A stretch of DNA of 64,000 nt, from NCBI GenBank assembly GCA_948567375.1, contig OX419756.1, forward strand, positions 5,833,001-5,897,000, read 5' to 3'. This DNA is from Lunularia cruciata (lineage: Eukaryota > Streptophyta > Marchantiopsida > Lunulariales > Lunulariaceae). Below the pieces are notes generated by a model. It had not been told where the DNA came from, made no database searches, and saw nothing but the letters and a program-made list of their open reading frames with translations. Numbering within the stretch: position 1 is the first letter of the stretch; every line of letters begins with the position of its first letter. Of this stretch, positions 10,738 to 22,060 are shown in pieces. A program made the position numbers and the translations under genes.

Positions 10738-11312
10738 TACATGTGGATTCACGTGTCAAAGCAAACTTATACTTGGTCCAAGATGACCATGTGATAGTGG
10801 TAGATGTTGTGGTTACATACCCTACACGTGATGCAATTTTGGAGTGATTACTCATCCTCATGGATGGGCGGCAAGCGGAGCAGCAACAAGCAAGGTCTCC
10901 GAGTATAGGAGCATGCAATGAGGTCACCTCTTTGTTCCTCTAGCCTTGGAGTTATGGAGCTATGGACATGACATTTGACAAATTTATCAGAGAGTGCATG
11001 AGAGCTTATCATATTAGATGTCATGGGGTACCACTCTCACTTTAGACTTTGTAGCATACTTTAGATAGCATGTGTCCATTGCTCTACAAAGAGCATTGGC
11101 TAGTACAATCCATATGAGAGCAATCACTCTAGGTGATGCTCCAATAGTTTGTAGACCTTACAACTTGCATAGCTTGGATATCTAGATGTGGTAGTGCAAA
11201 TTTCTCATTTCAATACTATTGGGGCCTAGCCTCATTCTACCTCTCTTGTCTCTCCCTTGTATGGCTTGATGTAGTCTTCCCATCCTTCTCATGTTCTTTG
11301 TGGTCGCCTTCT
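10738..11312 (+). mobile_element. 5'-truncated D element, copy D4
   Basis: Starts within the endonuclease domain (ACTTATACTTGGTCCAAGAT, counterpart near 8130 in D2) and runs to GTGGTCGCCTT near 11310, the same 3' limit as D2. The frame is broken by stops and indels. It is a second independent example of the family's fixed 3' end. Confidence 0.7.
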
Positions 11313-12411
11313 CTAGTATACATGTGGATCATATAAGCGTTCAAAGAGGACAATGAATTGTTGAATGCATATTATGACCTGCCTAAATAGTTCTATAGGA
11401 TGGTATAAAAGATTCAATTCAAATTTCAAAAAAATACAAAAAGTGTATTATGATGATACTTATTGTGCTTCTTATTTACTCTTACAAACTACATACTAAT
11501 AAAAGTGAATCTCTTGAATTGATAGAATGTTGTAAAGTAACAAAGATCAAAACCTACAGATTTTCTGAGACATGCAAGTTCAAAGCAAAAGATAAAAGTA
11601 GATAAGATATTGCATATAAGAAGGAGATTGAGATTAAGGAACAAAAAAGTCAAAAGATGCAAATATGGAAGATTTTCATATGATGGCACTTGAGTTATAT
11701 AAGATTAAGAGACCTAATAATGAATTTTTTTAGTGGTCTAAGTTAGATACTTAGCCTTATATTTTCTAATTTTGCTTCAAATGTCCAATTCTTTATCATG
11801 TATCAAGCACTTCAAGTAAAATAAATCATATCAATTCTTGTTTTCTTATCAGTTTGGTGGAGTGAATCATTGTCTTTAGTATTCTAACCAACCCACAAAA
11901 GATTCTCTATCATATAATCATAAATGATGAATATATATTTAATGATAAATCTAATTTTTCATATCAATTCTCAAGGTCATTAATGGATTCTCAAAACCTT
12001 TTCAAGGGCCTCTACAAAATGAACCATGAACTCTTAATCTTGTTAATATATCTCCTTACATTAGATCACAATACTAAAGGATTTTCATAATGGCATAAAG
12101 TAGTAATTGTATATAGTAGCATATAAATAAGTTAATGAAGAAGGAGGTTTGTAGTGTCAAATAATCATAAAGTGAAACATACCTCAAGTAGAAAAATATA
12201 GTTTATTCCAATCCATACACCTATATTATAAAATGAGCATACAACTATAGTCTTCTTTGTATATACTCCTTATATAAAATTTCCTAAAATCATAGATCAT
12301 AAAATGGTATACCAAGTTAGTCTTTATGTGATCTATCCAAACTATCTACTCAATGTGAATAAAAAAAGCTATGAACTTTTCTACTTGAGTTTGAAGTATA
12401 GAGTAGGTAGT
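11313..12411. other. AT-rich spacer
   Basis: No gene or repeat recognised. The last five bases (GTAGT, 12407-12411) are the probable target-site duplication of the family B element that follows. Confidence 0.5.
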
Positions 12412-12538
12412 TGTAATAATGTGGAGTTAGCAAATGAGTTAGTAGAAGCTAATGTGTTAGTAGTCTAAGCTAAATATAGCAAAAGAAAGTACAACTAGCC
12501 TAAGAATGTGCTAGAAGCATTGAGAAAGCTTGTGAGTA

Positions 12539-12551
12539 GAATATTCTAGAA
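12539..12551. promoter_or_regulatory. Heat-shock element, 3 perfect units (B1 5' LTR)
   Basis: GAAtaTTCtaGAA, followed in phase by a one-mismatch fourth unit (ATC). It lies about 190 bp upstream of the LTR TATA box. Confidence 0.5.
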
Positions 12552-12741
12552 GCATCCAAGAAGCTTCTTGGTGAGAAGTTTCTAAGAATTTTCCAAGGAT
12601 AGAGTAACTTGTATGCCAAGCTGACGGCTAGCTTAGCTTGTATGCCAAGTAAAATTGTTAGCTTAGCTTGCACTCCAAGTAAGCAGATCCTAGAATGAAT
12701 CTTCAAGGGAAGCCCCTTGGGAGTCTTGTACCCAAGTTACC

Positions 12742-12749
12742 TATAAATA
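12742..12749 (+). promoter_or_regulatory. TATA box of the B1 LTR promoter
   Basis: TATAAATA in the context ACCTATAAATACCCAAGCC, which is conserved in B2 (23475-23482) and its 3' LTR. It is the likely Pol II start region (U3/R boundary) of the retroelement. Confidence 0.6.
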
Positions 12750-12846
12750 CCCAAGCCAAGCACAAGCTAGGCATTTGGAGTTTCCCTTACTTGAGAAAAC
12801 AAATGTGATCTTCCATTCTTCTCTTTCTCTCCTCAATCTTTTATAT

Positions 12847-12858
12847 TAGTATTAGAGC
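12847..12858 (+). other. Primer-binding site of B1 (initiator-Met tRNA type)
   Basis: TAGTATTAGAGC directly after the LTR is a two-mismatch version of TGGTATCAGAGC, the complement of the 3' end of plant initiator tRNA-Met. Confidence 0.7.
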
Positions 12859-13082
12859 AAGAATAGGATGGATGGAATCATGTACCACCAAATTATTGTT
12901 TCTCCCAAACCATTGGGATCTTTATGTCCATGTACTACCAAAGTACCATTTTTATGCTTTGGAAAATTCTTTTGAATACGATAACCTTGTCTAATGAACT
13001 ATTGGTAAATTAATTTTAAATTATGGGGAGTGGTGTATGTGTTGCATCTATGTTTTAACTTTATAATTGCAAATAGGTAATT

Positions 13083-13990
13083 TGATAGAGTAGTAATCAT
13101 GGTAGCAATGTACAAGCTTATCATTACTATGCATCAACAAATTAAGCACCTTACTTGATTGTTGGAAGAGAGATCATCAATGACAAGAGCACATAGAAAG
13201 AGTAGCATTTCAAGGAGAAGAAGAGAACATTTGACTTCCAAAGAAAAAGGTATTTGAAGACAAGAATCTCCCAAGTGCAATGGAGAACTTGCATTACTTG
13301 ATTACAAACCTTATTTTGAAACTATAAATGAATGGAGATAGATTCTCTTAGCATCAAGCCAATTAGATGGAGTGGCAGAACTATAGTGGCAATTCTAGGT
13401 GGAGCAAGCTCAATGGCAGCTTGTCTCACCAATCTCAACATGGAAAGAATTCAAGAGTACAATAGTTGAGAGTTTCTACATGGTAAATGTTGCACAAGCC
13501 GCATAAGATAGATTGGTAAAGTTGAAGCAAATTGGTTCTATGAGGAGCTACATCACTCAATTCCAAAACACCATAATGAAAACTCTTGAGATACTATAAG
13601 GTGAAACTCTGGATCAATTTGTGAGGGGCTTGAAACCATGCACCAAATTGGAAGTGGCCATGCAAGAGCCCAAACGCTTAGAAGAAACCATGTAGTTGGT
13701 CGATGCTTTGATTCCTTGGTTGCGACAAATTGGTCTTGACCTAGACCTCCACAAAACCTGCAAACACACCACACATGGGTAAAAGGAGCTAGTACCAATA
13801 GAGATTGATATCATCCAACAAAGACCACTTGCATTGTAAGTAGAGAAAGATTATGATAAAATAGTGGTTGCTTTTATCATCTCCAAATAAGACATTGCAT
13901 TGCCAAATTTCTAACTAGGAATAGATTACCTCAACCCATTGCACAAATGGAGTTCTTGGAACATCATCAAGGAAACAAAGAATCCCAATA
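13083..13990 (+). pseudogene. B1 gag remnant
   Basis: It aligns block by block with the gag region of B2 (23.86-24.70 kb): the segment with CAACAAATTAAGCACCTTAC, the VFE.KNLPS-type region, and a C-terminal zinc-knuckle area (HCIAK-like near 13890). Numerous stops. Gag would form the virus-like particle. Confidence 0.65.
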
Positions 13991-14040
13991 GGAGATATTA
14001 AACCACTTATTGGGAACCTAATTTAATATAATAAAATTGA

Positions 14041-14370
14041 AATTTTAACCTATGCAAGTTTGATATACTTGCAAGGTATGATATCAATCTTTGTTATAGG
14101 ATTTTGGTTGATTTTAGGAGTTATGAGAATTATACATCTATTATATATCTATTATATATGTAATTCTATCAAGCTAGTATTTTATAGTAGATTGATGATG
14201 ATGGATGGTAGAAAGTGTTCTATATTTGTACCTCATATCTTGTTATATTTAAGATTGGGAAAAGAGTATATAGATTTTATGAGGTTTGTAGTAGCTCCCC
14301 TACACTACAATATCATTCTAGGTTTACCTTGGCTTGAATGTCATAAGTTTCAATTTGATTTGACCAAATA
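14041..14370 (+). pseudogene. B1 retropepsin remnant
   Basis: It reads MMDGRKCS...LGKEYIDFMRFVVAPLHYN then IILGLPWLECHKFQFD, the C-terminal core of a Ty3/gypsy aspartic protease (the ILGLPWL hallmark). The catalytic DSG equivalent near 14103 reads DFR. The role in a live element is Gag-Pol processing. Confidence 0.7.
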
Positions 14371-15566
14371 AAAAATTTAAGTACAACACCAAGTCACAAA
14401 TTATTGATTAGGTTGTCTAACATCTTTGTGTAAGACACTTAAGAAATAGTCAATTCCAAGATTAAAAGTTTTTTAGTATAGCAACTATAGAGTAAACTTT
14501 AGAAAAATATATTCTCATTTTTGCTATGTGTATCAAGCCAATTGTGCAAGGAGAATCTGATGAGGGTAAACAATCTCAACAAGCAATGGTTGGTCCAATA
14601 CATGTGTTTTTAGATGATCTTCTACAAATATTACCTTATGATCAAGATTATGCTCTTCAAAATCAAGTTATTGCCAAGTAGTATTCCTATGAGTAGACCA
14701 ATCTATAGGCTCTCACCAAAGGAGTTAGAAGAGCTTTGAACAACATTGACTAAGTTGTTAGAGAAGGATTCTATACAACATAGTACATCTACTTGGGGAG
14801 CACCAGTATTATTTGTACTAAAGAAGGATGGAGAACTTTGATTCTATATTGACTACCATGGCCTTAATAAACAAGCCATGTACCTCTTGCTTCAAATTGA
14901 TGACTTGTTGGATTGATTGAGAGGAGCACGATACTTCTCCAAGTTAGATATTTGAAGTGGTTATTTGCAAATTCTCATTTATATGGAGGATGTACAAAAG
15001 ATTACCTTTTGCACAAGGTATGGGTATTTTGAGTGGAGAGTTTTACCTTTTGGGTTCACTAATGCTCTAGCAATTCTCATGGATCAAGTGAATTGGATGT
15101 TAGATGGGCTATTAAATTGATATGTGGTGGTGTTTTTGGATGCTACTTTAATCTTCAATAAGACAAACATAGTACACAAGAATCATATATGAGAAGTCCT
15201 ATGATGACCATGCCAATGGAAGTTTTACTACAAGAAGTCAAAGTGTACCTTTTGGTAGAAGGAAGTTGCCTTCTTAGATCATAAGATCTTATCCAAGGGG
15301 ATCAAGATGGAAGAGGAGGAAATCAAGGCTATTACCAATTGGCCTACTTCTAAGGATGCCATGGAAGTGTGAGCATTTAATGGATTGGTGAGTTTTTATC
15401 AATGGTTCATCCACTACTATGCTCATGTGGCCACATTGTTGACCAATCTCTTGGGGAAGAAACCAAGCTTTCAATGGACCACCAGACATAAAGAAGCATT
15501 CAAGAAATTAAAGCATATGGTGTCTTCACAACCCATCCTCCAACCATATGATCCTCAACTACCTTG

Positions 15567-16114
15567 TGTCACACCATTTGTAGTGCCGCATCTAGATGCT
15601 CGGACACTGGAGTTCCAATGATAGTAGTTAGAGTTATTCTAGCAGTTTCTTAGAGACTACTTTCCGACGGTTAGATTTTGTGTTCAGGGTACTGACTTCA
15701 CGGTGGGGCCCACCGTCACTTTGCACCGTCGAGTGTGGAGTCAGCGGGACCGTTAGGGTTTCAGGGCTAGCTCGAGTCCATGGGGTATAGTTTCGAAGTG
15801 AGCTCCAGAGAGCTCACTTCTCTGATGTTGAGCCTTCGAGTTCCTGGCTATGGTGGACAGAGGCCGGCGAGCGTCACCTAGATTCTCTTTGCTTGAGTGG
15901 GTGTGGCTTGACTGTAATCAATGCCCTGTTGTTGGTAATTTATAGAGTGACAGATCAAGTATTGATCTGAGTTGAGTTGAGTTGAGAGTGGTAAGCAATC
16001 TGATTATATTGTGGCACTTTAGAGTCTATGTATGACTTATGTGTGAGTTGTGCTTCTATAGTGTATGATGTTGACAGCGATGTATGTTGTGTAGCAATGT
16101 ATATACGCACAACA
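15567..16114. mobile_element. Solo LTR of a fifth, otherwise absent family (E)
   Basis: A 548-bp segment present in B1 but absent at the matching point of B2. It starts TGTCACACC, ends CGCACAACA, and is flanked by CTTG on both sides (15563-15566 and 16115-16118). It is more GC-rich than its host and holds a GTTGA microsatellite near 15970. The canonical TGT...ACA ends and the size suggest a solo LTR. No other copy exists in this window, so the orientation is unknown. Confidence 0.7.
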
Positions 16115-16340
16115 CTTGTATGTTTGATTTTGATGCTTCTAACTTTACCATTGAAGTTGTATTACAACATGAATTTCTAGATAGATTACATCACATTGCT
16201 TTTGTGTCTTGCCAACTAAACACCGTAAGAAAGGAATTGATATGCTTGGGTTGAGAACAACTAGCAATAGTATATGCCATAAAGGTATGGAGACATTATT
16301 GAGGAAACACATGATCATATAAACCAATCACAAACCTTTG

Positions 16341-16357
16341 TTTAGGGTTTAGGGTTT
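16341..16357 (+). repeat. Interstitial plant telomere repeat, two units
   Basis: TTTAGGGTTTAGGGTTT, two plant telomere units plus a partial one, inside RNase H of B1. The aligned position in B2 (near 26714) lacks it, so it is an insertion of about 15 bp. Confidence 0.7.
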
Positions 16358-16589
16358 ACAGACCTTATATTTGGAGCCCATGAAGAATCAACGTCATTGA
16401 TAGGAGGAACAACTATAATTATTTGACATCAAGCTTGAGTACAAACCTAACAAGTTACATGTCATCCCTAATGCATTATCACAATGACCTGATTTCAAGA
16501 CTCTTCTTGAATCTCTCATAATAGCAACAATTACAACAATGTTACTTAAAGTCCAAATCAAGTGTAGGAATGCTTTATAGCAAGCCTCC

Positions 16590-18625
16590 TTCTTTTAATT
16601 GCTACAAGTTCATCTTGGAACACACAACAAGGAATACAACATTTTCTCCTTCAAGGAAGACCTTTTGTTATATGAGAACCATATTTATGCTCCAACCAAG
16701 TATGATCTACGACTTCTATGGCTTCAAGAGACCCATGACTTGCTAATTTCTAGTCACATGGGTGTGGAAAAAACTTTGGGTACCCTACAATGTCAATGGT
16801 GGTGGCCCAACATAGCACAAGAGGTTCAAGAGTTTGTCAATCTTGTGAGAGTTGTCAATGCAACAAAGCTAGTAACCAAAAGATGAGTATGCTCCTTCAA
16901 CCACTACCAATTCCATCTACCCATCATGAACATATAAGCTTAGACCTCATCACATCCTTGCCAAAGATAGACCATGGTCATACAACCATCACATTGTTTG
17001 TTAATAAGATCAACAAGCACATTTATTTGGCCCTTGTATAATACCAATAGCTAGACATATTATCTAAAGGTGAAAATTGGTAACATCTGGAAGAATATTA
17101 TATATAATAGAATAAGTAGATAAGATAGAGTTATCACCAAAAGAGTATTTCTACTAATAATGTAGGAGCCAAAAATAGCCTAAACTTTAGAGCCAATTTG
17201 GAGGCCTAAACGGACAAATAAAGCCTCAAATATGTGTTGATTGCTATTCTTATGGGAAAAGTTGCAAGCCTTCTCCCCATTTTTTGTCTCATCAAGGGCT
17301 TTCCAATGGTAGTTCACACATGTAAATTTGAAATTCCTATCAGAAGATTCCCTAAAGATTCCTTCCAGTTAAACATTATTTGACCTACCAGATAGGACAA
17401 TAACATGACACTCGTGCATACAACTAACCAGATAGGACAACATGACACTCATGCATATAACTAATCTGAGGGTGGAACTTGCTGACATGTCATAAATCCA
17501 TGTATCTGATCCAAGGGTAGAGCTTCCTTTGAGAGAATCCTCTTTGCTATATGATAAAGACAAGGTGCTCCTTTGAGGGCATCAAGGTATAGAGTGTGAA
17601 GCTTTGTGTTTCTTCTCTTGTAAGTTCTTTTATTCTTGGAATATTATAATCTACCATGGACATAATTGATGTTCAAACATAGGCCCATATCTACTTTGAT
17701 ATCATCTTCAAGCACCATGGGATGCCAAGGGTTCTCATCTCTAATTTGGATCCTTGCTTTATTGGTAAATTTTAGCAAGCACTTTTTAAACTCCTTTGTA
17801 CCAACCTTGCATTGTCTATAGCTTATAATCTTTAAATTGATGGACAAATAGAATGAGCAAACCATACCTTGGAGGAGATGCTATGTGCTTTTGTCAACAT
17901 TCATCACATTAATTGGAATACTTGTCTCATAATTGCCAAATTCACCTCTAATAATTTTGAGCAAGCAAGTACCTACTTTTTTTGCTTCTTCCTTAATAAT
18001 GGACAAGATCCACTTGTTCCAAATTCTCTTCTTGCTCCTCCACCATCTCAAATCCCACATTCTTCCACCTTCTTGTCCATGTTATCTAGATCCTTACACC
18101 CAACCAAGTCTCATCTTATCATTGCTCAAAATTGGCAAAAGCAATATGTTGATAGACATTGTTGTGATCTCACCTTTCAACTAGGTGATAAGGTCATGCT
18201 TTCTTCAAATAACCTTCCTCTTCCACATGATACCCAAGTTTATAAACTTGCCTCAATTGAATAGATCTATTTGAGATTACTTAGATCATTTTTCCCATTG
18301 CCTACTGACTTGCTCTTCCTAATAATATGTGGATCCATCATGTCTTCCATGTCTCAAAGTTAAACCCCCTTTTTTAAACCCATCTTCATTTTCCACTCAT
18401 GTCCAACTTCCTCTTCCTCCCATCCTTGTGACCAATCATGAGGAATATGAAGTTGATCATATCCTTGCACGTTGCAACATCCAACATGGCCACCAATGAC
18501 ACATTGAATATAAGATCCTTTGGAAATGATATCCCCTTCAAAATACCACATGGGAGTCTCTTTCTCATCTCCACAATGCATGAACAACCTTACAAGAGTT
18601 CAAATATTTTATGGCAATGAAGATA
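16590..18625 (+). pseudogene. B1 integrase and chromodomain remnant, split by solo LTR
   Basis: Zinc-finger part: SSHMGVEKTLGTLQCQWWWPNI then CESCQCNKAS (near 16750-16870). The catalytic core follows (HISLDLITSLP), is cut at 17034 by a family A solo LTR, and resumes at 17649 (PWHPMV region on the opposite frame; GVGLLQAL-type on the sense frame). The C-terminal GPF/LTR-proximal part reads IAQNWQKQYVD..CCDLTFQLGDKVML near 18120-18200. A chromodomain-like tail (YEVDHILAR, then YKILWK.YPLQNTTWESLSHLHNA) ends near 18610. Many stops. The chromodomain places family B among chromoviruses. Confidence 0.75.
17035..17648 (+). mobile_element. Solo LTR, family A, inserted in B1 integrase
   Basis: Starts TGTATAATACCAATAGC and ends GGAATATTATA, matching the family A LTR in plus orientation with one copy of the terminal unit. 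A TTTGACCTACCAG element matches part of the W-box pair. It interrupts the integrase core at the point equivalent to 27390 in B2. No clean target duplication is visible. Confidence 0.8.
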
Positions 18626-18634
18626 TTACCAACT

Positions 18635-18646
18635 AGTAGGGGGAGA
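18635..18646 (+). other. Polypurine tract of B1
   Basis: AGTAGGGGGAGA immediately before the 3' LTR, the expected site for plus-strand priming. Confidence 0.75.
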
Positions 18647-18649
18647 ATA

Positions 18650-19066
18650 TGTAATAATATGGAGCTAGCAAACAAGTTAGTAATCAAAGCTAATTGTGGA
18701 AAAAGAAGTAGAATTAACCTAAGAATGTGCTAGAGGCATCAAGAAAGCTTGTGAGTAGAATATTCTAGAAGCTTCTAGGAACATTCAAAGGGTAGAGTAA
18801 CTTGTATGCCACGTTGATGGCTAGCTAAGCTTATATGCCAAGTAAACGGCTAGCTTAGCTTGCACTCCAAGTAGGGCGGCTCTTAGAAGGAACCTTCCTT
18901 AGAAACTCCTTGGGAGTCTTGTACCCTTGTTACTTACAAGTACCTAAGCCAAGTTCAAGCTAGGCATGTGAGGTTTCACTCACTTGAGAGTCCCAATATG
19001 ATCTTCCACTCTGGTCTTCTATTCTCTTGTCTTCCATTCCACTATTTCTCTCCTTTGTCTTTTATA
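18650..19066 (+). repeat. 3' LTR of B1
   Basis: TGTAATAATATGGAG to CTTTTATA. It pairs with 12412-12845 and differs from it by scattered substitutions and indels, so the insertion is not recent. Confidence 0.88.
18758..18775. promoter_or_regulatory. Heat-shock element, 4 perfect units (B1 3' LTR)
   Basis: GAAtaTTCtaGAAgcTTC: four perfect alternating pentamers in phase, a complete consensus. An outward-reading LTR promoter here could be heat-responsive. This is inference. Confidence 0.55.
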
Positions 19067-20441
19067 GTGGTGCTCTTTGCTCTATATAATTGCTACTTAA
19101 CCTCTTTTTAAGCCATATCACTAATAAAAGAGATGATTTCTATCCCACATAATCTTTATAAGGCATCGAAGGTTTAGTGTTATATCTTCTTGAATTCAAA
19201 GAAAAATATAAATCTAAATCATATCTTCCTTTATAGGTCATCCAACCTTATTTCTCAAACTCATCTTCTTCTACTCAAGTCTCTTTACCTCACTTTCTAT
19301 ATCTTCAAGGGTGGTTGTAGTGGTAGAATAATACAACTACCAACTTCCAACTTCCAATTTTCATGTCTTCCAAAATCTCTTGCCTTAAATATTTTAATAG
19401 AGCACAAGAACATTAGGATGTCCTCTTATCTCCTTTGAAGCAACTTATGCTTCTTTGTACAAAATCCTATTAATAATCAACTCTTATCTATAAATTTCCC
19501 ATGTATAAGGTAAATCATCACATGTACTCTCTTGCAAAGACACTTATATCCAAACCTACAAGTTTTGTTTTTGTCTTACCAACTCTTCTTTATGATTATA
19601 AAGTAAAATTTCTATCTTCATTTCCGGCATCTTTCTCCATCTTTCAATTATGATCTTCTCTTTGTCTACAAGCATCATTCCCATATCAAGAGTAATCCTT
19701 TCTTTTTATATAACTCAATCTCTCTATGTGAAAACTCAAAGTACCTCAATGTATGCTCATGTTGCTCATGCTTGTAATAATATATAACTATACAAAATTA
19801 CTCAATGATTAAGTATAAATTTGTCTGATCTGTCATTAGAAACTTCTAGAAGACGTTCTAAAAAGAGCATAAGAAACTTATTAAATCCTATTTAGTAGCT
19901 AGCTAGAAACCTTTCTAAGGATTAGTTAGTTTACTAAAATTTATACTATATGTGAACCTTACTACATATTTAGTTTATGATGTCTTGAGTAATCTTCACA
20001 AGGATTAAGTAGCTTTGTTAGGAAGTTGAATAGTAACTTCTCTTATAAGCATGCATATACCTCTCTCAATTACATAAAAACTTCTAATTTCTCTTAACTT
20101 TATTGTGGATAATGATAGAAACATAGATACAATAATTGAGAACCTTCTAATTTTAGTCATATAAAAGTAGATTATTATGTCAATGGACTTTTGGAAGCCC
20201 ATACTTGCCCAAAACTAGCAAAAGGAGTTTTATTTTGAGAAGAAATAAACAATATCCATTAGTCTTAGCAAATCTATTTGAGTAGAAGATAAGTATTGGA
20301 GTAATAGAAAGTGTTTTGCTTAACTTTGAGAAAACCTTTTACATCACTTATATGAAAGATGACAATGATTTATTTGTAGAAAGTTAATTCAAAAGGCATC
20401 ACAAATCTAGATATATATATCAAGTGGAGCAAGAATACTAT

Positions 20442-20525
20442 AGTTTTGGCCTTAATTGTTTAGTGGTAAGAGTTTGAGAGAACTCAAGCATTCCAATTTG
20501 AAGGTTATGGGAGCAAGAGCAACAT
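20442..20525 (+). repeat. Possible tRNA-derived SINE head
   Basis: GGCCTTAATTGTTTAGTGG followed by TAAGAG resembles a tRNA 5' half with an A-box (compare TAGCTCAGTGG in tRNAs). About 35 bp later GGTTATGGGAGCAAGAGC resembles a degenerate B-box (GGTTCAAGTCC type). No second copy is seen in the window and no target duplication was found, so this is weak. Confidence 0.25.
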
Positions 20526-22060
20526 AAAATTGTCTTGTAAGCTAAGATAGACCAAGTTGGTGAACTCTATATATTCTAATACTAATTCCACAATCTTTTT
20601 ATATTTATTCTTCCCTCTATATTTCCATTGAAACATTCTATTCCTAACCTTGTTATCCTTTTGTTACTTGACCAAGTTTAAATTTCCCTACTTGTAATAA
20701 TTATTAAGGATCTTGAAGAACATACAATTTACTTAAATCCTTACCAAGTATGTACTTTATTTAAGCCGTCACCAATATGTGAAAAAAAAATTTCACTAAA
20801 AGTGTCACAAACTTCATGATATTTCATAGGAGGGTCCTTCATCATCATCACAATGCTCAAGGATTTATACAAATTCAAAACCAAAGCACATGATGAGGAT
20901 GAATTGACTAACATAAGGAGAATATGTAAAATTATAACATTTTACCATAATAATTTAGTAAAATTTATAAATAACTAGAAACTTCCCATAAGATAATCCA
21001 AAAGTACTTATTAAGTCTTATAAAGGAATATCCAAAGGTATATAGGAACCTTTTTAAGATATGAGTTGTTGAGGAACCTTCTTACAAATTGAGTAACTTT
21101 GCTAAAAAATTACTTAATTAAGAAGTTATCTTGGCTAAAAAGTTATTTTCTGACTTTGCTATAAAGTAAGGTTATCCACTTCAAATACAAATAACAAAAA
21201 CATGGCTATCTTTTGAGTTCAAAGTTTACTCCATTTTGTTCTGAATTCATTCTTCCTTTTTGCTTCCGTACTTTTGTTTTATCATATATTAGTCTTCTAT
21301 AGATGGCTAACTCTATTTGATGTATACCTATCTTCATATAAATGTACACTTACAACATCTTTGTAGATTTAATAATATTATACATCCCACCTTCTCTACT
21401 TTCTTAGGACCAAGTATGTCACTATAGCTCTCAAATGTGGTGTAGATTAGAAATAATTCTCCTCATAATCTCAAGAGGAAGGAAGTCTAATACAAGAAAA
21501 GCTTTAACACAATTATTATTTTAGATGCACAAGCATTAGGGAATTGTTTGCTGGTTTATAAGCTCTTATAACATGGTCATTCTATTCTTATTACACCCAA
21601 TTTTACAATATGTTCAAGTACACTTAACTTTTAGTTACATCTTTGGTTTGCTCAATGTTTATTGTTTATATTAGTGCACAAAAATTCTTACTATCATAAA
21701 CTTCTTATCCTTAAATTCTAGGAAGATATAATTGATCTTAGAAATATTGCAAGACTTAGTTCTAGTCATGTCTTTGGTTAGCTCAAGATTTTTTTCTTAT
21801 CCTAGATAGTATGGCATTCCTTACATGCAAAAACTTCTTATCCTTTAATTATAAGAAGATACAATAGGTCTTATAGATACATGTATTCTCATTTGCATAT
21901 GCATCCTTATAAGCATAATTGGTGGTGCAATATTCTTGATGGTTCTACAATTCTCTCTTGTAAATAGAGGAGGTCTAGAGCTTGACTCAATACGTCTCTT
22001 TATGCAAAAGATTTTTTTAATTTTGCCTAGTACCCATGCCCAATAGACCCAGACCAAGCC

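Larger units (their letters stand above)
12412..12845 (+). repeat. 5' LTR of B1
   Basis: TGTAATAATGTGGAG at the start, CTTTTATA at the end (TTTTACA in the other copies). It contains a heat-shock element at 12539 and a TATA box at 12742. The 3' partner is at 18650-19066. Confidence 0.88.
14680..16560 (+). pseudogene. B1 reverse transcriptase-RNase H remnant, split by solo LTR
   Basis: In order: [52 protein letters not shown] (active-site second Asp replaced by Ala), then the connection domain KCTFW.KEVAFLDHKI and FYQWFIHYYAHVATLL. RNase H is interrupted after QPYDPQLPC by a 548-bp solo LTR and resumes with FDFDASNFTIEVVLQHE. Multiple stops, so non-functional. The nearest relative in the window is the B2 pol. 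Confidence 0.8.
12412..19066 (+). mobile_element. Full-length family B Ty3/gypsy chromovirus, B1
   Basis: It has LTRs at both ends in the same orientation, a primer-binding site, gag, protease, RT/RNase H, integrase, a chromodomain and a polypurine tract in canonical order. Flanks GTAGT (12407-12411) and GTGGT (19067-19071) match at 4 of 5 bases. All coding parts carry many stops. It has received three later insertions: an unrelated solo LTR in RNase H (15567-16114), a telomere-repeat scrap (16341-16357) and a family A solo LTR in integrase (17035-17648). The number of lesions and of secondary insertions makes it one of the older elements here. Confidence 0.9.

Noticed and set aside
15970-15990. 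Operator or regulatory repeat (GTTGA units)
   Set aside because: A short microsatellite inside the solo LTR; no reason to give it a role.
16341-16357. Telomere or subtelomere
   Set aside because: Only two units, lying within a retrotransposon coding region.
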